A DNA stretch of 64,000 nucleotides. Source: Burkholderia pyrrocinia. Its GTDB lineage: Bacteria > Pseudomonadota > Gammaproteobacteria > Burkholderiales > Burkholderiaceae. Positions within the stretch are counted from its first letter, which is position 1, and each line of letters opens with the position of its first letter. The position numbers were made by a program, and so were the translations under genes. The DNA is taken from NCBI RefSeq assembly GCF_001028665.1, contig NZ_CP011503.1:1612001-1676000 (forward strand), in the 5' to 3' direction. Shown here piece by piece: positions 21,152 to 30,722 of the stretch. The notes under the pieces were generated by a model. That model did not search any database. It was not told where the DNA came from and saw only the letters and a program-made list of their open reading frames with translations.

Positions 21152-22997
21152 CGGTATGGCGCTTCCCGTGCGCGTGCGCGCGCTGCGGTTTCTTGCAGTC
21201 TTGTTGTCGTTCGTGCTCGTGCTGGGCGGCCTGTCCGTCGCGCGCGCGGCCGACGATTTCCTCGATCCGTCGGTTGCGTTCAAGTTCAGCGCGAGCGAAT
21301 CGCCGGGGCAGGTGGACGTCCGCTTCAAGGTCGCCAATGGCTATTACCTGTATCGCGAGCGGTTCGCGTTCGCGGTGAAGAGCGGGCAGGCGACGCTCGG
21401 CGAGCCGCAATTGCCGGCCGGCCACGTGAAGTTCGACCAGACGTTCCAGAAGAACGTCGAGACCTATCGTGATGAAGTCGTGGTGCACGTGCCGGTCAAG
21501 CAGGCGTCGGGGCCGTTCGAGCTCGCAGTGACGTCGCAGGGGTGCGCGGACGAAGGGATCTGCTATCCGCCGGCGGAGCACGTCGTGAAAGTCGGCGGCG
21601 CCGCGCTCGGCGCTGCCGGATCGTCGTCCGGCCAAGCGGCTGCCGAGGGCAGTTGGTTCGACAAGGTCACGAGCGCCGATTTCGCGCAGTCGCTGCTCGA
21701 AGGGCACGGGTTCTTCACGATCGTCGCGTTGTACTTCGTCGCGGGCGTCGTGCTGAGCCTCCTGCCCTGTTCGTATCCGATGATTCCGATCGTGTCCGCG
21801 ATCATCATTGGCCAGGGCACGCGCGCGACGCATGCACGCGGCTTCGCGCTGTCGCTGACCTACGTGGTCGGCATGGCGCTGGTCTATACGGTGCTCGGCA
21901 TCGTCGCGGCGCTGGTCGGCCAGAGTCTCGGCGCGTGGCTGCAGAACCCATGGGTGCTCGGTGCGTTCGGCGTGCTGCTTACCGCATTCGCCGTATCGCT
22001 GATTTCGGGCAAGGACATTGCGCTTCCCGAGCGCTGGCAGAACGGCGCGGCCGAGCAATCGAGCGCGCGCCAGGGCGGCCACTTCATCGCGGTCGCGGCG
22101 ATGGGCGCATTGTCGGCGCTGGTCGTCGGCGCATGCATGACGGCGCCGCTGTTCGCGGTGCTCGCCTTCATCGCACATACCGGCAATGCGCTGCTCGGCG
22201 GTGCGGCGCTGTTCGCGATGGGGCTGGGGCTCGGCGTGCCGCTGCTCGTCGTCGGCGTCGGCGCCGGAACGGTGCTGCCGCGTGCGGGCGCATGGATGGA
22301 TGGCGTGAAGGTGTTCTTCGGCATCGTGCTGCTCGCGGCCGCGCTATGGATCGTGTGGCCGGTGCTCGCGGGCGGTCTGAAGATGGTGCTCGCCGCGTTG
22401 TGGCTGCTCATCGCGGCCGCGGCGCTCGGGTTGTTCACGCCGAACGCTGGCGCCGCGTCGATCTGGCGCCGCCTGGGCCGCGGTGTGGGCGCCGCGCTCG
22501 CAATCTGGGCGGCAACGCTGCTCGTCGGCCTGGCTGCGGGATCGAACGATCCCGTCAAGCCGCTGGCCGTGCTAGCGGCGCGCACGGTTGCGTCGGGCGG
22601 TGCCGCGGCGGCGGCCGGCACGGCTGCCGCGCAGGACGGGCCCGCGTTCGCATCGGTGCGCTCCAGTGCGGAACTCGACACGCTGCTGAAGACGTCGGGC
22701 CAGCCCGTGATGCTCGACTTCTATGCGGACTGGTGCGTGAGCTGCAAGGAGATGGAGCATCTGACGTTTACCGACCCGCGCGTGCAGGCGCGGCTCGCGC
22801 AGCTTCACCTCGTGCGCGCGGACGTCACCGCGAACAACCCGGACGACCAGGCGCTGCTCAAGCGCTTCAACCTGTTCGGGCCGCCGGGCATCATCTTCTT
22901 CGATCGAAGCGGCAACGAAATCGGGCGCGTGGTCGGTTATCAGTCGGCCGAGACGTTCCTGCGCAGCCTCGATCGGGCCGCTGTCCCGACGGTATGA
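21144..22997 (+). CDS. dsbD: Thiol:disulfide interchange protein DsbD
   Basis: Inner-membrane reductase that passes electrons from cytoplasmic thioredoxin to periplasmic DsbC, DsbG and cytochrome c assembly. Length is 617 residues. Order: signal peptide (about 10-36, cleavage near ARA/ADD), N-terminal alpha domain with the C134/C140 pair (QGCADEGIC), eight-helix beta domain with C209 (LLPCSYP) and C331 (GACMTAP), and a C-terminal thioredoxin-like gamma domain with C531-V-S-C534. All six catalytic cysteines are present. An alternative start at 21156 also leaves a complete signal peptide. System II cytochrome c genes lie 3 kb downstream. Confidence 0.96.
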   Translation: MFNGMALPVRVRALRFLAVLLSFVLVLGGLSVARAADDFLDPSVAFKFSASESPGQVDVRFKVANGYYLYRERFAFAVKSGQATLGEPQLPAGHVKFDQTFQKNVETYRDEVVVHVPVKQASGPFELAVTSQGCADEGICYPPAEHVVKVGGAALGAAGSSSGQAAAEGSWFDKVTSADFAQSLLEGHGFFTIVALYFVAGVVLSLLPCSYPMIPIVSAIIIGQGTRATHARGFALSLTYVVGMALVYTVLGIVAALVGQSLGAWLQNPWVLGAFGVLLTAFAVSLISGKDIALPERWQNGAAEQSSARQGGHFIAVAAMGALSALVVGACMTAPLFAVLAFIAHTGNALLGGAALFAMGLGLGVPLLVVGVGAGTVLPRAGAWMDGVKVFFGIVLLAAALWIVWPVLAGGLKMVLAALWLLIAAAALGLFTPNAGAASIWRRLGRGVGAALAIWAATLLVGLAAGSNDPVKPLAVLAARTVASGGAAAAAGTAAAQDGPAFASVRSSAELDTLLKTSGQPVMLDFYADWCVSCKEMEHLTFTDPRVQARLAQLHLVRADVTANNPDDQALLKRFNLFGPPGIIFFDRSGNEIGRVVGYQSAETFLRSLDRAAVPTV

Positions 22998-23091
22998 CGG
23001 TGTCTGCCGCGTGCGTGCCGGTGGCGTACCGGAGCGCTCGCGCGGCATGAACTGACGACTCGACGTCGATACGCGGCCTCGATCGGCGGCA

Positions 23092-23134
23092 AACAAAAAA
23101 CGGCGGAACACCGAGGTGTCCCGCCGTTTTTCTT
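23092..23134. terminator. Shared bidirectional terminator of dsbD and hemB
   Basis: The stem at 23101-23124 pairs CGGCGG with CCGCCG and ACACC with GGTGT, with one A/C mismatch. A run of A's lies on the left and a run of T's on the right. It can therefore stop convergent transcripts from dsbD (+) and hemB (-). Confidence 0.8.
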
Positions 23135-23153
23135 TTCGCCCGCCGGCGCGCGA

Positions 23154-24185
<1,032 letters not shown>

Positions 24186-24196
24186 TTACGGAACCC

Positions 24197-24228
24197 TTAG
24201 GTCATTTTCGGGAGCGTTGGTATATGAT
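24197..24228 (+). promoter_or_regulatory. Candidate promoter of the hemB-antipodal sRNA
   Basis: TATGAT at 24223-24228 is a good -10. The best upstream matches (TTAGGT at 24197-24202, or TCATTT at 24202-24207) have poor spacing or sequence, so the -35 is uncertain. Transcription would start at about 24235, where the first hairpin begins. The nearby palindrome GTAAGGACCTTAC (24177-24189) lies in the hemB leader and could be an operator. Confidence 0.4.
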
Positions 24229-24235
24229 AGCGATC

Positions 24236-24339
24236 GAGCGGCACGCGTCGCGTGCAGCTCCCCGCTTCTCCTCCCTGAGCGGGTGCCTGTCGTTTTTCGA
24301 TTAGGCTGTTTGACCCGCCGTTAAACGGCGGGTTTTTTT
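24236..24339 (+). ncRNA. Candidate small RNA divergent from hemB, with anti-Shine-Dalgarno loop
   Basis: About 104 nt with three hairpins. Hairpin 1 (24236-24260) pairs GAGC with GCTC and GCACGC with GCGTGC. Hairpin 2 pairs CCCGCT (24261-24266) with AGCGGG (24278-24283) and exposes an 11-base loop containing CTCCTCC, which is complementary to Shine-Dalgarno sequences. The third is a terminator: CCCGCCG (24314-24320) with CGGCGGG (24326-24332), then seven T's. There is no open reading frame of note. It matches my memory of a Burkholderia 'anti-hemB' structured-RNA candidate in placement and orientation, but I could not check the covariance model. Confidence 0.75.
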
Positions 24340-24405
24340 ATGAGCCGGCCGAATCCGCAGGCGCCGTCAGGTGCGCGCCGCCGATCCCGGCCGCGCGTTG
24401 CCCGA

Positions 24406-25065
24406 TCATTGTGCTACAGGCTCGCTTTTTTCGTCGGCGACGGACGGTCGCAACCAGCTCTCGATCAGCTCATGCGCGTCGTCGAGCCCCGTGCGCTTCA
24501 GCGCGGAGAACAACTGGACCGTCAGCTTGCCCTGGACGCCCTGGTCGCGATACGCATCCAGCCCCTTTTGCGTGGTCCGCAGCGCGTTGATGCTTTCCTG
24601 CCGCGTCAATTTGTCGCACTTCGTCAGCAGCGTGTGGATCGGCTTGCCGGTCGGCGTGAACCACTCGATCATGCGGCGATCGAGGTCGGTCAGCGGGCGG
24701 CGCGAATCCATCATCAGGATCAGGCCGCAGAGCTGCGAGCGGGTCGCGAGGTAGGACGACAGCAGCATTTCCCAGTGCGCCTTCGCGGCGCCCGGCACTT
24801 CCGCGTAGCCGTAGCCGGGCAGGTCGACGAGGTTCGCGACGGGCTCGGCGGCCGGGCCGACGGAGAAGTAGTTGATATGCTGCGTGCGGCCGGGCGTCTT
24901 CGATGCGAAGGCCAGCCGCTTCTGGTTGCACAGCACGTTGATCGCCGTCGACTTGCCGGCATTCGAGCGGCCCGCGAACGCGATTTCCGGCTGTACCGTC
25001 GGCGGCAGGTCGCGCAGATGGTTGACGGTCGTGTAGAAGCGGGCTTGATGGAGCAGAAAGGCCAT
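24406..25065 (-). CDS. engB: Ribosome biogenesis GTPase EngB (YsxC/YihA)
   Basis: Essential GTPase for late 50S assembly, 219 residues. The P-loop is AGRSNAGKS (31-39); G3 is [13 protein letters not shown]4 is TKCDK. The start ATG gives [20 protein letters not shown]; the ribosome site is weak. It is divergent from the cytochrome c4 gene across 214 bases. Its 3' end lies 66 bases past the candidate sRNA terminator, on the opposite strand. Confidence 0.95.
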   Translation of the reverse strand: MAFLLHQARFYTTVNHLRDLPPTVQPEIAFAGRSNAGKSTAINVLCNQKRLAFASKTPGRTQHINYFSVGPAAEPVANLVDLPGYGYAEVPGAAKAHWEMLLSSYLATRSQLCGLILMMDSRRPLTDLDRRMIEWFTPTGKPIHTLLTKCDKLTRQESINALRTTQKGLDAYRDQGVQGKLTVQLFSALKRTGLDDAHELIESWLRPSVADEKSEPVAQ

Positions 25066-25144
25066 GGGAACCGGAAGGACGGGCGGCGCGAGCCGCTTGG
25101 TGGAGGCGGGGTAGCCCCGATAGGCGCGGGAGCTTTCAACACGA

Positions 25145-25156
25145 TATTGTACAATA
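25145..25156. promoter_or_regulatory. Perfect 12-bp palindrome between engB and cytochrome c4
   Basis: TATTGTACAATA is its own reverse complement and contains TACAAT, a -10-like hexamer, on both strands. It could be a symmetrical divergent promoter core or a repressor operator. Matching -35 elements are weak on both sides. Confidence 0.35.
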
Positions 25157-25279
25157 CGACGGTTTTACCGAAGGCCACCGGGCGCCTGCCTCGCGCTTTT
25201 ATGTGGCTTCTGCGGTAGACTGGTCGCCGTCGTTTTTTGCAGAACCTCAAATTCCCACAAGACGAAACAGGGTGTGCGA

Positions 25280-25933
25280 ATGAATCGACTGTGCAAGTCT
25301 CTGATGGTGCTTCAGGTTGCAGCAGGGTTCGTAGGTTTCGTAGCGGAGGCAAACGCGGCGGATGCGGCAAAGCCGGATCTCGACCGCGGCAAGGCGATTG
25401 CCGGGCAAGTCTGCGCGTCGTGTCACGGTGCCGACGGCAATAGCGCGTCGGGCAGTTTCCCGAAGCTTGCCGGCCAGCATCCCGAATATCTGGTCAAGCA
25501 GTTGAACGACTTCAAGACGCAGCCGGGCGCGAAGGGGCCGGTGCGTACCAACGCGGTGATGGTCGGATTCGCGAGCGCGCTGAGCGCGGACGACATGCGC
25601 AACGTCGCCGCGTACTACGGGTCGCAGACGACGAAGCTCGGTACCGCACGCGATGCGGCGACCGTGCCGATCGGCCAGAAGATCTATCGCGGCGGCATCG
25701 CGGAGAAGGGCGTGCCCGCCTGCGCGAGCTGCCACGGGCCGACAGGCCAGGGGATCCCGGTCCAGTACCCGCGTCTGTCGGGGCAGTGGGCCGATTACAC
25801 GGTCGCGCAGTTGACCGCGTTCCAGCAGGGTGCCGGCGCGCGCAGCAACAACGAGGCGATGCAGCAGATCGCGACGCGCCTGTCGGACAACGAGATCAAG
25901 GCCGTCGCGGATTACATCGCGGGCCTGCGTTGA
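25280..25933 (+). CDS. Dihaem cytochrome c4
   Basis: Periplasmic dihaem c-type cytochrome that passes electrons to terminal oxidases. From MNRLCKSLMVLQ it has 217 residues; an in-frame GTG six bases earlier is possible. A signal peptide ends near EANA/ADA (residue 26). Two haem-binding sites are visible: C45-A-S-C48-H49 and a second CASCH near residue 145, dividing the protein into two similar halves. It precedes the system II assembly genes resB and ccsB, which would attach its haem. Confidence 0.92.
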   Translation: MNRLCKSLMVLQVAAGFVGFVAEANAADAAKPDLDRGKAIAGQVCASCHGADGNSASGSFPKLAGQHPEYLVKQLNDFKTQPGAKGPVRTNAVMVGFASALSADDMRNVAAYYGSQTTKLGTARDAATVPIGQKIYRGGIAEKGVPACASCHGPTGQGIPVQYPRLSGQWADYTVAQLTAFQQGAGARSNNEAMQQIATRLSDNEIKAVADYIAGLR

Positions 25934-25993
25934 GCGGCCAGTCGCGAATGGAATGACCGGGCGCCCGAAGGGCGGCCGGAGTCAGAACAAGAA

Positions 25994-26036
25994 AAGGGTG
26001 GGGCGCCGCGCCATTGCGGTTGCCTCGCCCTTTTTT
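25994..26036 (+). terminator. Terminator after cytochrome c4
   Basis: The 11-bp stem AAGGGTGGGGC (25994-26004) with GCCTCGCCCTT (26022-26032), allowing two G-T pairs, runs straight into a T run that ends at 26036. Convincing intrinsic terminator. Confidence 0.8.
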
Positions 26037-26112
26037 GTCAGCACTCGCCGGGCCGCCCCAAGAGTGCTGACCGCCCCCTTGGGGGGCAGCGAACATAGTG
26101 AGCGTGGGGGCT
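26037..26112. repeat. REP-like intergenic element of nested inverted repeats
   Basis: GTCAGCACTC (26037-26046) and GAGTGCTGAC (26062-26071) are perfect 10-bp inverted arms. They are followed by GCCCCC (26073-26078) with GGGGGC (26082-26087) and a further GGGGGC near 26106-26111. The GC-rich layout resembles short intergenic repeats I recall from Burkholderiaceae genomes. Only one copy is in this window, so repeat status is inferred. Confidence 0.45.
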
Positions 26113-26135
26113 GTTTCCCCTTAGTCGGAGTTTGA

Positions 26136-28352
26136 ATGAGCGTTACCACGTCGGGGTTGCAGTCGAAGTCGGGTCAGGGTGCGCCGAAGCGCGCGGTCGA
26201 GCTGCTGAGCTCGATGCGCTTCGCGATTGCGCTGCTGGTGGTGCTGTCGATCGCGAGCATCATCGGCACGGTCCTGACCCAGGACGATCCGTATCCGAAC
26301 TACGTGAACCAGTTCGGGCCGTTCTGGGCGGACATCTTCCGCTCGCTCGGCCTGTACAACGTGTACAGCGCGTGGTGGTTCATGCTGATCCTGATCTTCC
26401 TCGTCGTGTCGGTCTCGCTGTGCGTGATCCGCAACGCGCCGAAGATGCTCGCCGATGCGAAGAGCTGGAAGGACAAGGTCCGCGAAGGCAGCCTGCGCGC
26501 GTTCCACCACAAGGCCGAATACTCGGCTTCCGGCACGCGCGCGACCGTTGCGGCGACGCTCGCCACGTTCGTCACCAAGGCCGGCTACAAGCACGTCGTG
26601 CGTGAAACCGACGGCGCGACGCTGATCTCCGCGAAGCGCGGTGCGATGACCAAGTGGGGTTACATCTCCGCCCACCTCGCGATCGTCGTGATCTGTATCG
26701 GCGGCCTGCTCGACAGCAACCTGCCGATCAAATTCCAGATGTGGATGTTCGGCAAGAGCCCGGTCAACACGAGCGCGACGATCAGCGAGATCTCGCCCGA
26801 CCATCGCCTGTCCGCGTCGAACCCGACCTTCCGCGGCTATGCGTGGGTGCCCGAGGGCCAGTTCGTGTCGACCGCGATCCTGAACCAGCCGAGCGGCTCG
26901 CTGATCCAGGACCTGCCGTTCTCGATCCAGCTCAACAAGTTCATCGTCGACTACTACACGACGGGCATGCCGAAGCTGTTCGCGAGCGATATCGTCGTGA
27001 TCGATCGCGAGACCGGCCAGAAGATCCCGGCGCGCGTCGAGGTCAACAAGCCGTTCACGTACAAGGGCGTGTCGATCTACCAGTCGAGCTTCCAGGACGG
27101 CGGCTCGCAGATGCAGATGACGGCTTACCCGATGACGGGCGGCAACGCGAAGGCCTTCGCCGTGCAGGGCACGATCGGCAGTTCGGCGCCGCTGCAGATG
27201 CCGGGCGCCGACGGCGACACGATCGAGTTCGCCGATTTCCGCGCGATCAACGTCGAGAACATGGCCGACGCGAACGGCAAGCTGGACGTGCGCGGCGTCG
27301 CGAAGACGGCGTCGCTCAAAGAAGCGTTCGACGAACGGCTCGGCTCCGGCGCGAAGACGTCGAAGCCGATGCAGCTCCACAACATCGGCCCGTCCGTGCA
27401 GTACAAGATCCGCGGCAAGGACGGCCAGGCGCGCGAATTCAACAACTACATGCTGCCCGTCGACATGAACGGCGAGCGCGTGTTCCTCGCCGGCGTGCGC
27501 GCGAGCCCGAACGATCCGTTCCGCTACATGCGGATTCCGGCCGACAGCCAGGATTCGATCGGCGAATGGATGCACCTGCGCGCCGCGCTCGAGGATCCGG
27601 CCGTGCGCACCGAAGCCGCTGCGCGCTTCGCGCAGCGTTCGCTGCCGGGCGCCGACGCATCGCTGCGCGCCCGCCTGCAGGACAGCGCATCCAAGGTGCT
27701 GACCCTGTTTGCTGCGAGCGACGACAGTGGCGGCCGCGGCGCGGACGGCCAACCGATCGGCGGCTTCCAGGCCGTGGCGACGTTCATCGACCGCTCGGTG
27801 CCGAAGGCCGAGCAGGAGAAGGCTGCGAGCCTGCTGCTGCGGATGCTCGAGGGCTCGATGTGGGAGGTCTGGCAGATCTCGCGCGAGCGCGCCGGCCAGC
27901 CGGCCGCCCAGCAGGGCACCGACACGATCCGCTTCGTGCAGAACGCGATCAATGCGCTATCCGACAGCTTTCTGTATGGATCGCCCGTCTATCTGCAGCT
28001 TGACTCATTCAAGCAGGTGCAAGCTTCGGTATTTCAGTTGACGCGCGCACCTGGCAAGAATCTGGTGTATCTTGGCAGCCTGCTGCTGGTCGCCGGCATC
28101 TTCTCGATGTTCTACGTGCGCGAACGGCGCCTCTGGTTCTGGCTCAAGGATGCCGGTTCGGGTGTCGACGTGGTGATGGCGATGTCCACGGCCCGCAAGA
28201 CCTTCGATTTCGAGAAAGAATTCGTGCAGACGCGCGACGCGGCCGGCGCCGCCTTGCGCGCCGCACCTCGCGACGCCGCGCCCGCCGGTGCGGCATCGAC
28301 GGTCCGCCCGCCTGCCGGCGGCGGTTCCGATTCCGAGAATTCCACCCGGTAA
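26136..28352 (+). CDS. resB: Cytochrome c biogenesis protein ResB (Ccs1)
   Basis: One half of the system II haem-attachment complex; with CcsB/CcsA it exports haem and ligates it to CXXCH apoproteins in the periplasm. The protein is 738 residues. Membrane spans lie at about 29-47, 76-95 and 173-191, then a large periplasmic region, and a final span near 645-663. The Ala/Pro-rich C-terminal tail is cytoplasmic. ccsB starts 4 bases after its stop. DsbD, encoded 3 kb upstream, would keep the apocytochrome thiols reduced. Confidence 0.95.
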   Translation: MSVTTSGLQSKSGQGAPKRAVELLSSMRFAIALLVVLSIASIIGTVLTQDDPYPNYVNQFGPFWADIFRSLGLYNVYSAWWFMLILIFLVVSVSLCVIRNAPKMLADAKSWKDKVREGSLRAFHHKAEYSASGTRATVAATLATFVTKAGYKHVVRETDGATLISAKRGAMTKWGYISAHLAIVVICIGGLLDSNLPIKFQMWMFGKSPVNTSATISEISPDHRLSASNPTFRGYAWVPEGQFVSTAILNQPSGSLIQDLPFSIQLNKFIVDYYTTGMPKLFASDIVVIDRETGQKIPARVEVNKPFTYKGVSIYQSSFQDGGSQMQMTAYPMTGGNAKAFAVQGTIGSSAPLQMPGADGDTIEFADFRAINVENMADANGKLDVRGVAKTASLKEAFDERLGSGAKTSKPMQLHNIGPSVQYKIRGKDGQAREFNNYMLPVDMNGERVFLAGVRASPNDPFRYMRIPADSQDSIGEWMHLRAALEDPAVRTEAAARFAQRSLPGADASLRARLQDSASKVLTLFAASDDSGGRGADGQPIGGFQAVATFIDRSVPKAEQEKAASLLLRMLEGSMWEVWQISRERAGQPAAQQGTDTIRFVQNAINALSDSFLYGSPVYLQLDSFKQVQASVFQLTRAPGKNLVYLGSLLLVAGIFSMFYVRERRLWFWLKDAGSGVDVVMAMSTARKTFDFEKEFVQTRDAAGAALRAAPRDAAPAGAASTVRPPAGGGSDSENSTR

Positions 28353-28356
28353 CATC

Positions 28357-29547
28357 ATGGATCTCACGCAAGTTTCCTCTTCCCCCCGGGCGTCGGCCCA
28401 GGCCCCGGTTTCGGCGCCGCTGTTCGACGATCGTCCGTTCCTCGCGCGCCTGTCGCTGATCGACTGGCTGTTCGCACTGGCGCTCGTGGTGGGCGCGGGC
28501 TACGCGCTCGTGCACTACAACGCGCACATGGATTACTACGACAAGGCGGTGATGATCGGCACCGTGCCGGCGCTCATCGCGCTCGGCTGGCGCTGGAAGC
28601 CGGCGCGGCTGATGATGGCGTCGATCGCCGTGCTGTCGCTGCTGTCGATCCAGATCTACCAGGGCGATCTCGCGCGCGCCGATGCGGCGTTCTTCCTCAA
28701 GTACTTCCTGTCGAGCCAGTCGGCGATCCTGTGGATGAGCGCGCTGTTCGTGCTCGCGACGGTCTTCTACTGGATCGGCTTGCTCGCGCGCTCGGAAACC
28801 GGCGCCGCGATCGGCCAGAAGCTCACGTGGGTCGCCGTGCTGATGGGCTTCACGGGGCTGATGGTGCGCTGGTACGAGTCCTACCTGATCGGCGCCGACG
28901 TCGGGCATATCCCCGTATCGAACCTCTACGAGGTGTTCGTCCTGTTCAGCCTGATCACCGCGCTGCTCTATCTGTATTACGAGGGCCATTACGGCACGCG
29001 CTCGCTCGGCGCGTTCGTTCTGCTGGTCATCAGCGCGGCGGTCGGCTTCCTGATGTGGTACTCGGTCGCGCGCGATGCGCAGCAGATCCAGCCGCTCGTG
29101 CCTGCGCTGCAGAGCTGGTGGATGAAGATCCACGTGCCGGCGAACTTCATCGGCTACGGCAGCTTCGCGCTGTCGGCGATGGTGTCGCTCGCGTACCTGA
29201 TGAAGGAGCGCGGCGTGCTCGCCGATCGCCTGCCGACGCTGGAGGTGCTCGACGACGTGATGTACAAGTCGATCGCGGTCGGTTTCGCGTTCTTCACGAT
29301 CGCGACGATCCTCGGCGCGCTGTGGGCGGCCGAGGCATGGGGCGGCTACTGGAGCTGGGATCCGAAGGAAACCTGGGCGCTGATCGTGTGGCTGAACTAC
29401 GCGGCGTGGCTGCACATGCGGCTGATGAAGGGCCTGCGCGGCGCGGTTGCGGCCTGGTGGGCACTCACGGGCCTGCTCGTGACGACGTTCGCGTTCCTCG
29501 GCGTCAACATGTTCCTGTCCGGGCTGCACAGCTACGGCAAGCTGTAA
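28357..29547 (+). CDS. ccsB: Cytochrome c biogenesis protein CcsB/CcsA (haem handling)
   Basis: Partner of ResB in system II cytochrome c maturation, 396 residues with about eight membrane spans. The haem-binding WWD signature is WGGYWSWDPKETW near residue 328, with conserved histidines in flanking spans. The chosen ATG gives MDLTQVSSSPRASAQ; longer in-frame extensions would run back into resB and lack a better ribosome site. The gene is followed by a terminator. Confidence 0.95.
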   Translation: MDLTQVSSSPRASAQAPVSAPLFDDRPFLARLSLIDWLFALALVVGAGYALVHYNAHMDYYDKAVMIGTVPALIALGWRWKPARLMMASIAVLSLLSIQIYQGDLARADAAFFLKYFLSSQSAILWMSALFVLATVFYWIGLLARSETGAAIGQKLTWVAVLMGFTGLMVRWYESYLIGADVGHIPVSNLYEVFVLFSLITALLYLYYEGHYGTRSLGAFVLLVISAAVGFLMWYSVARDAQQIQPLVPALQSWWMKIHVPANFIGYGSFALSAMVSLAYLMKERGVLADRLPTLEVLDDVMYKSIAVGFAFFTIATILGALWAAEAWGGYWSWDPKETWALIVWLNYAAWLHMRLMKGLRGAVAAWWALTGLLVTTFAFLGVNMFLSGLHSYGKL

Positions 29548-29574
29548 GATTTCGGCCGCTCGTCCGACTATAAG

Positions 29575-29610
29575 ACCGCCGGCGCACTGCGTGCCCGGCG
29601 GTTTTCTTTT
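29575..29610 (+). terminator. Terminator after ccsB
   Basis: ACCGCCGG (29575-29582) pairs with CCGGCGGT (29595-29602) across a 12-base loop, followed by TTTTCTTTT. Standard intrinsic terminator. Confidence 0.8.
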
Positions 29611-29706
29611 GTAACGGGCGGGCGATCCGGGCGTCGAACGGCGCATGGCGGGTCGGGTCGAACGCTCATGAAGCGTGCGCGCGGCGCATGCAGGAGGACC
29701 AGCACG

Positions 29707-30702
29707 ATGTGGATCAAACGCCCTTTGCGGAACGTACTGACCGGCGGTGATATCGCGCACAGCGAGATCACGCCGCGCGCGGTGTTCGAGAACCGGCGGC
29801 GCGTCTTGCAGGCGGCCGGCCTCGCGGCGGCGGGCGGGCTGCTCGGCGGCAGCGGCGCGGCATTTGCCGCATATGCGTCGCCCGATGCGCGGGCGGCGAA
29901 GCTCGCGGCGAGAACGAACCCGAAGTTCGTCGCGGCCGACAAGGTGACGCCGTTCAAGGACATCACGTCCTACAACAACTTCTACGAATTCGGCACCGAC
30001 AAGAGCGACCCGGCGCAGAACGCCGGCACGCTGCGGCCGCGCCCGTGGCGCGTGAGCGTCGAGGGTGAGGTGCAGCACCCGAAGGTGTTCGATCTCGACG
30101 AACTGCTGAAGCTCGCACCGCTCGAGGAGCGCGTGTACCGGCTGCGCTGCGTCGAAGGGTGGTCGATGGTGATCCCGTGGATCGGCGTGCCGCTGTCCGA
30201 GCTGATCAAGCGCGTGCAGCCGACTGGCAACGCAAAATACGTGCAGTTCATCACGCTGGCCGATCCGTCGCAGATGCCGGGCCTCTCGACGCCCGTGCTC
30301 GACTGGCCATACTCGGAAGGGTTGCGGATGGACGAGGCGATGAATCCGCTGACGCTGCTGGCGATGGGCGTCTACGGGCAGGTGCTGCCGAACCAGAACG
30401 GCGCGCCGGTGCGCATCGTCGTGCCGTGGAAGTACGGCTTCAAGAGCGCGAAGTCGCTCGTGAAGATCCGCTTCGTCGACAAGCAGCCGAAGACGAGCTG
30501 GAACACGTACGCATCGAACGAATACGGCTTTTATTCGAACGTGAACCCGAACGTCGATCATCCGCGCTGGAGCCAGGCGACCGAGCGGCGCATCGGCGAG
30601 GACGGCTTCTTCACGCCGAAGCGCAAGACGCTGATGTTCAACGGCTACGGCGATCTGGTCGCGTCGATGTACCAGGGCATGGACCTGAAAAAGAACTTCT
30701 GA
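29707..30702 (+). CDS. msrP: Protein-methionine-sulfoxide reductase catalytic subunit MsrP
   Basis: Periplasmic molybdopterin enzyme that repairs oxidised methionines in envelope proteins. From [14 protein letters not shown] it has 331 residues, with AGGAGG 10 bases upstream, so an in-frame ATG at 29668 is rejected. A twin-arginine signal ([11 protein letters not shown], residues 28-38) marks Tat export. The molybdenum ligand is C148 ([10 protein letters not shown]). It is followed at 20 bases by msrQ, its membrane electron donor. Confidence 0.95.
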   Translation: MWIKRPLRNVLTGGDIAHSEITPRAVFENRRRVLQAAGLAAAGGLLGGSGAAFAAYASPDARAAKLAARTNPKFVAADKVTPFKDITSYNNFYEFGTDKSDPAQNAGTLRPRPWRVSVEGEVQHPKVFDLDELLKLAPLEERVYRLRCVEGWSMVIPWIGVPLSELIKRVQPTGNAKYVQFITLADPSQMPGLSTPVLDWPYSEGLRMDEAMNPLTLLAMGVYGQVLPNQNGAPVRIVVPWKYGFKSAKSLVKIRFVDKQPKTSWNTYASNEYGFYSNVNPNVDHPRWSQATERRIGEDGFFTPKRKTLMFNGYGDLVASMYQGMDLKKNF

Positions 30703-30722
30703 GCGCGACGGTGAGAAACGAT

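Noticed and set aside
26121..27752. 543-codon minus-strand frame over resB
   Set aside because: Shadow of a GC-rich membrane-protein gene; resB itself is clear on the plus strand.
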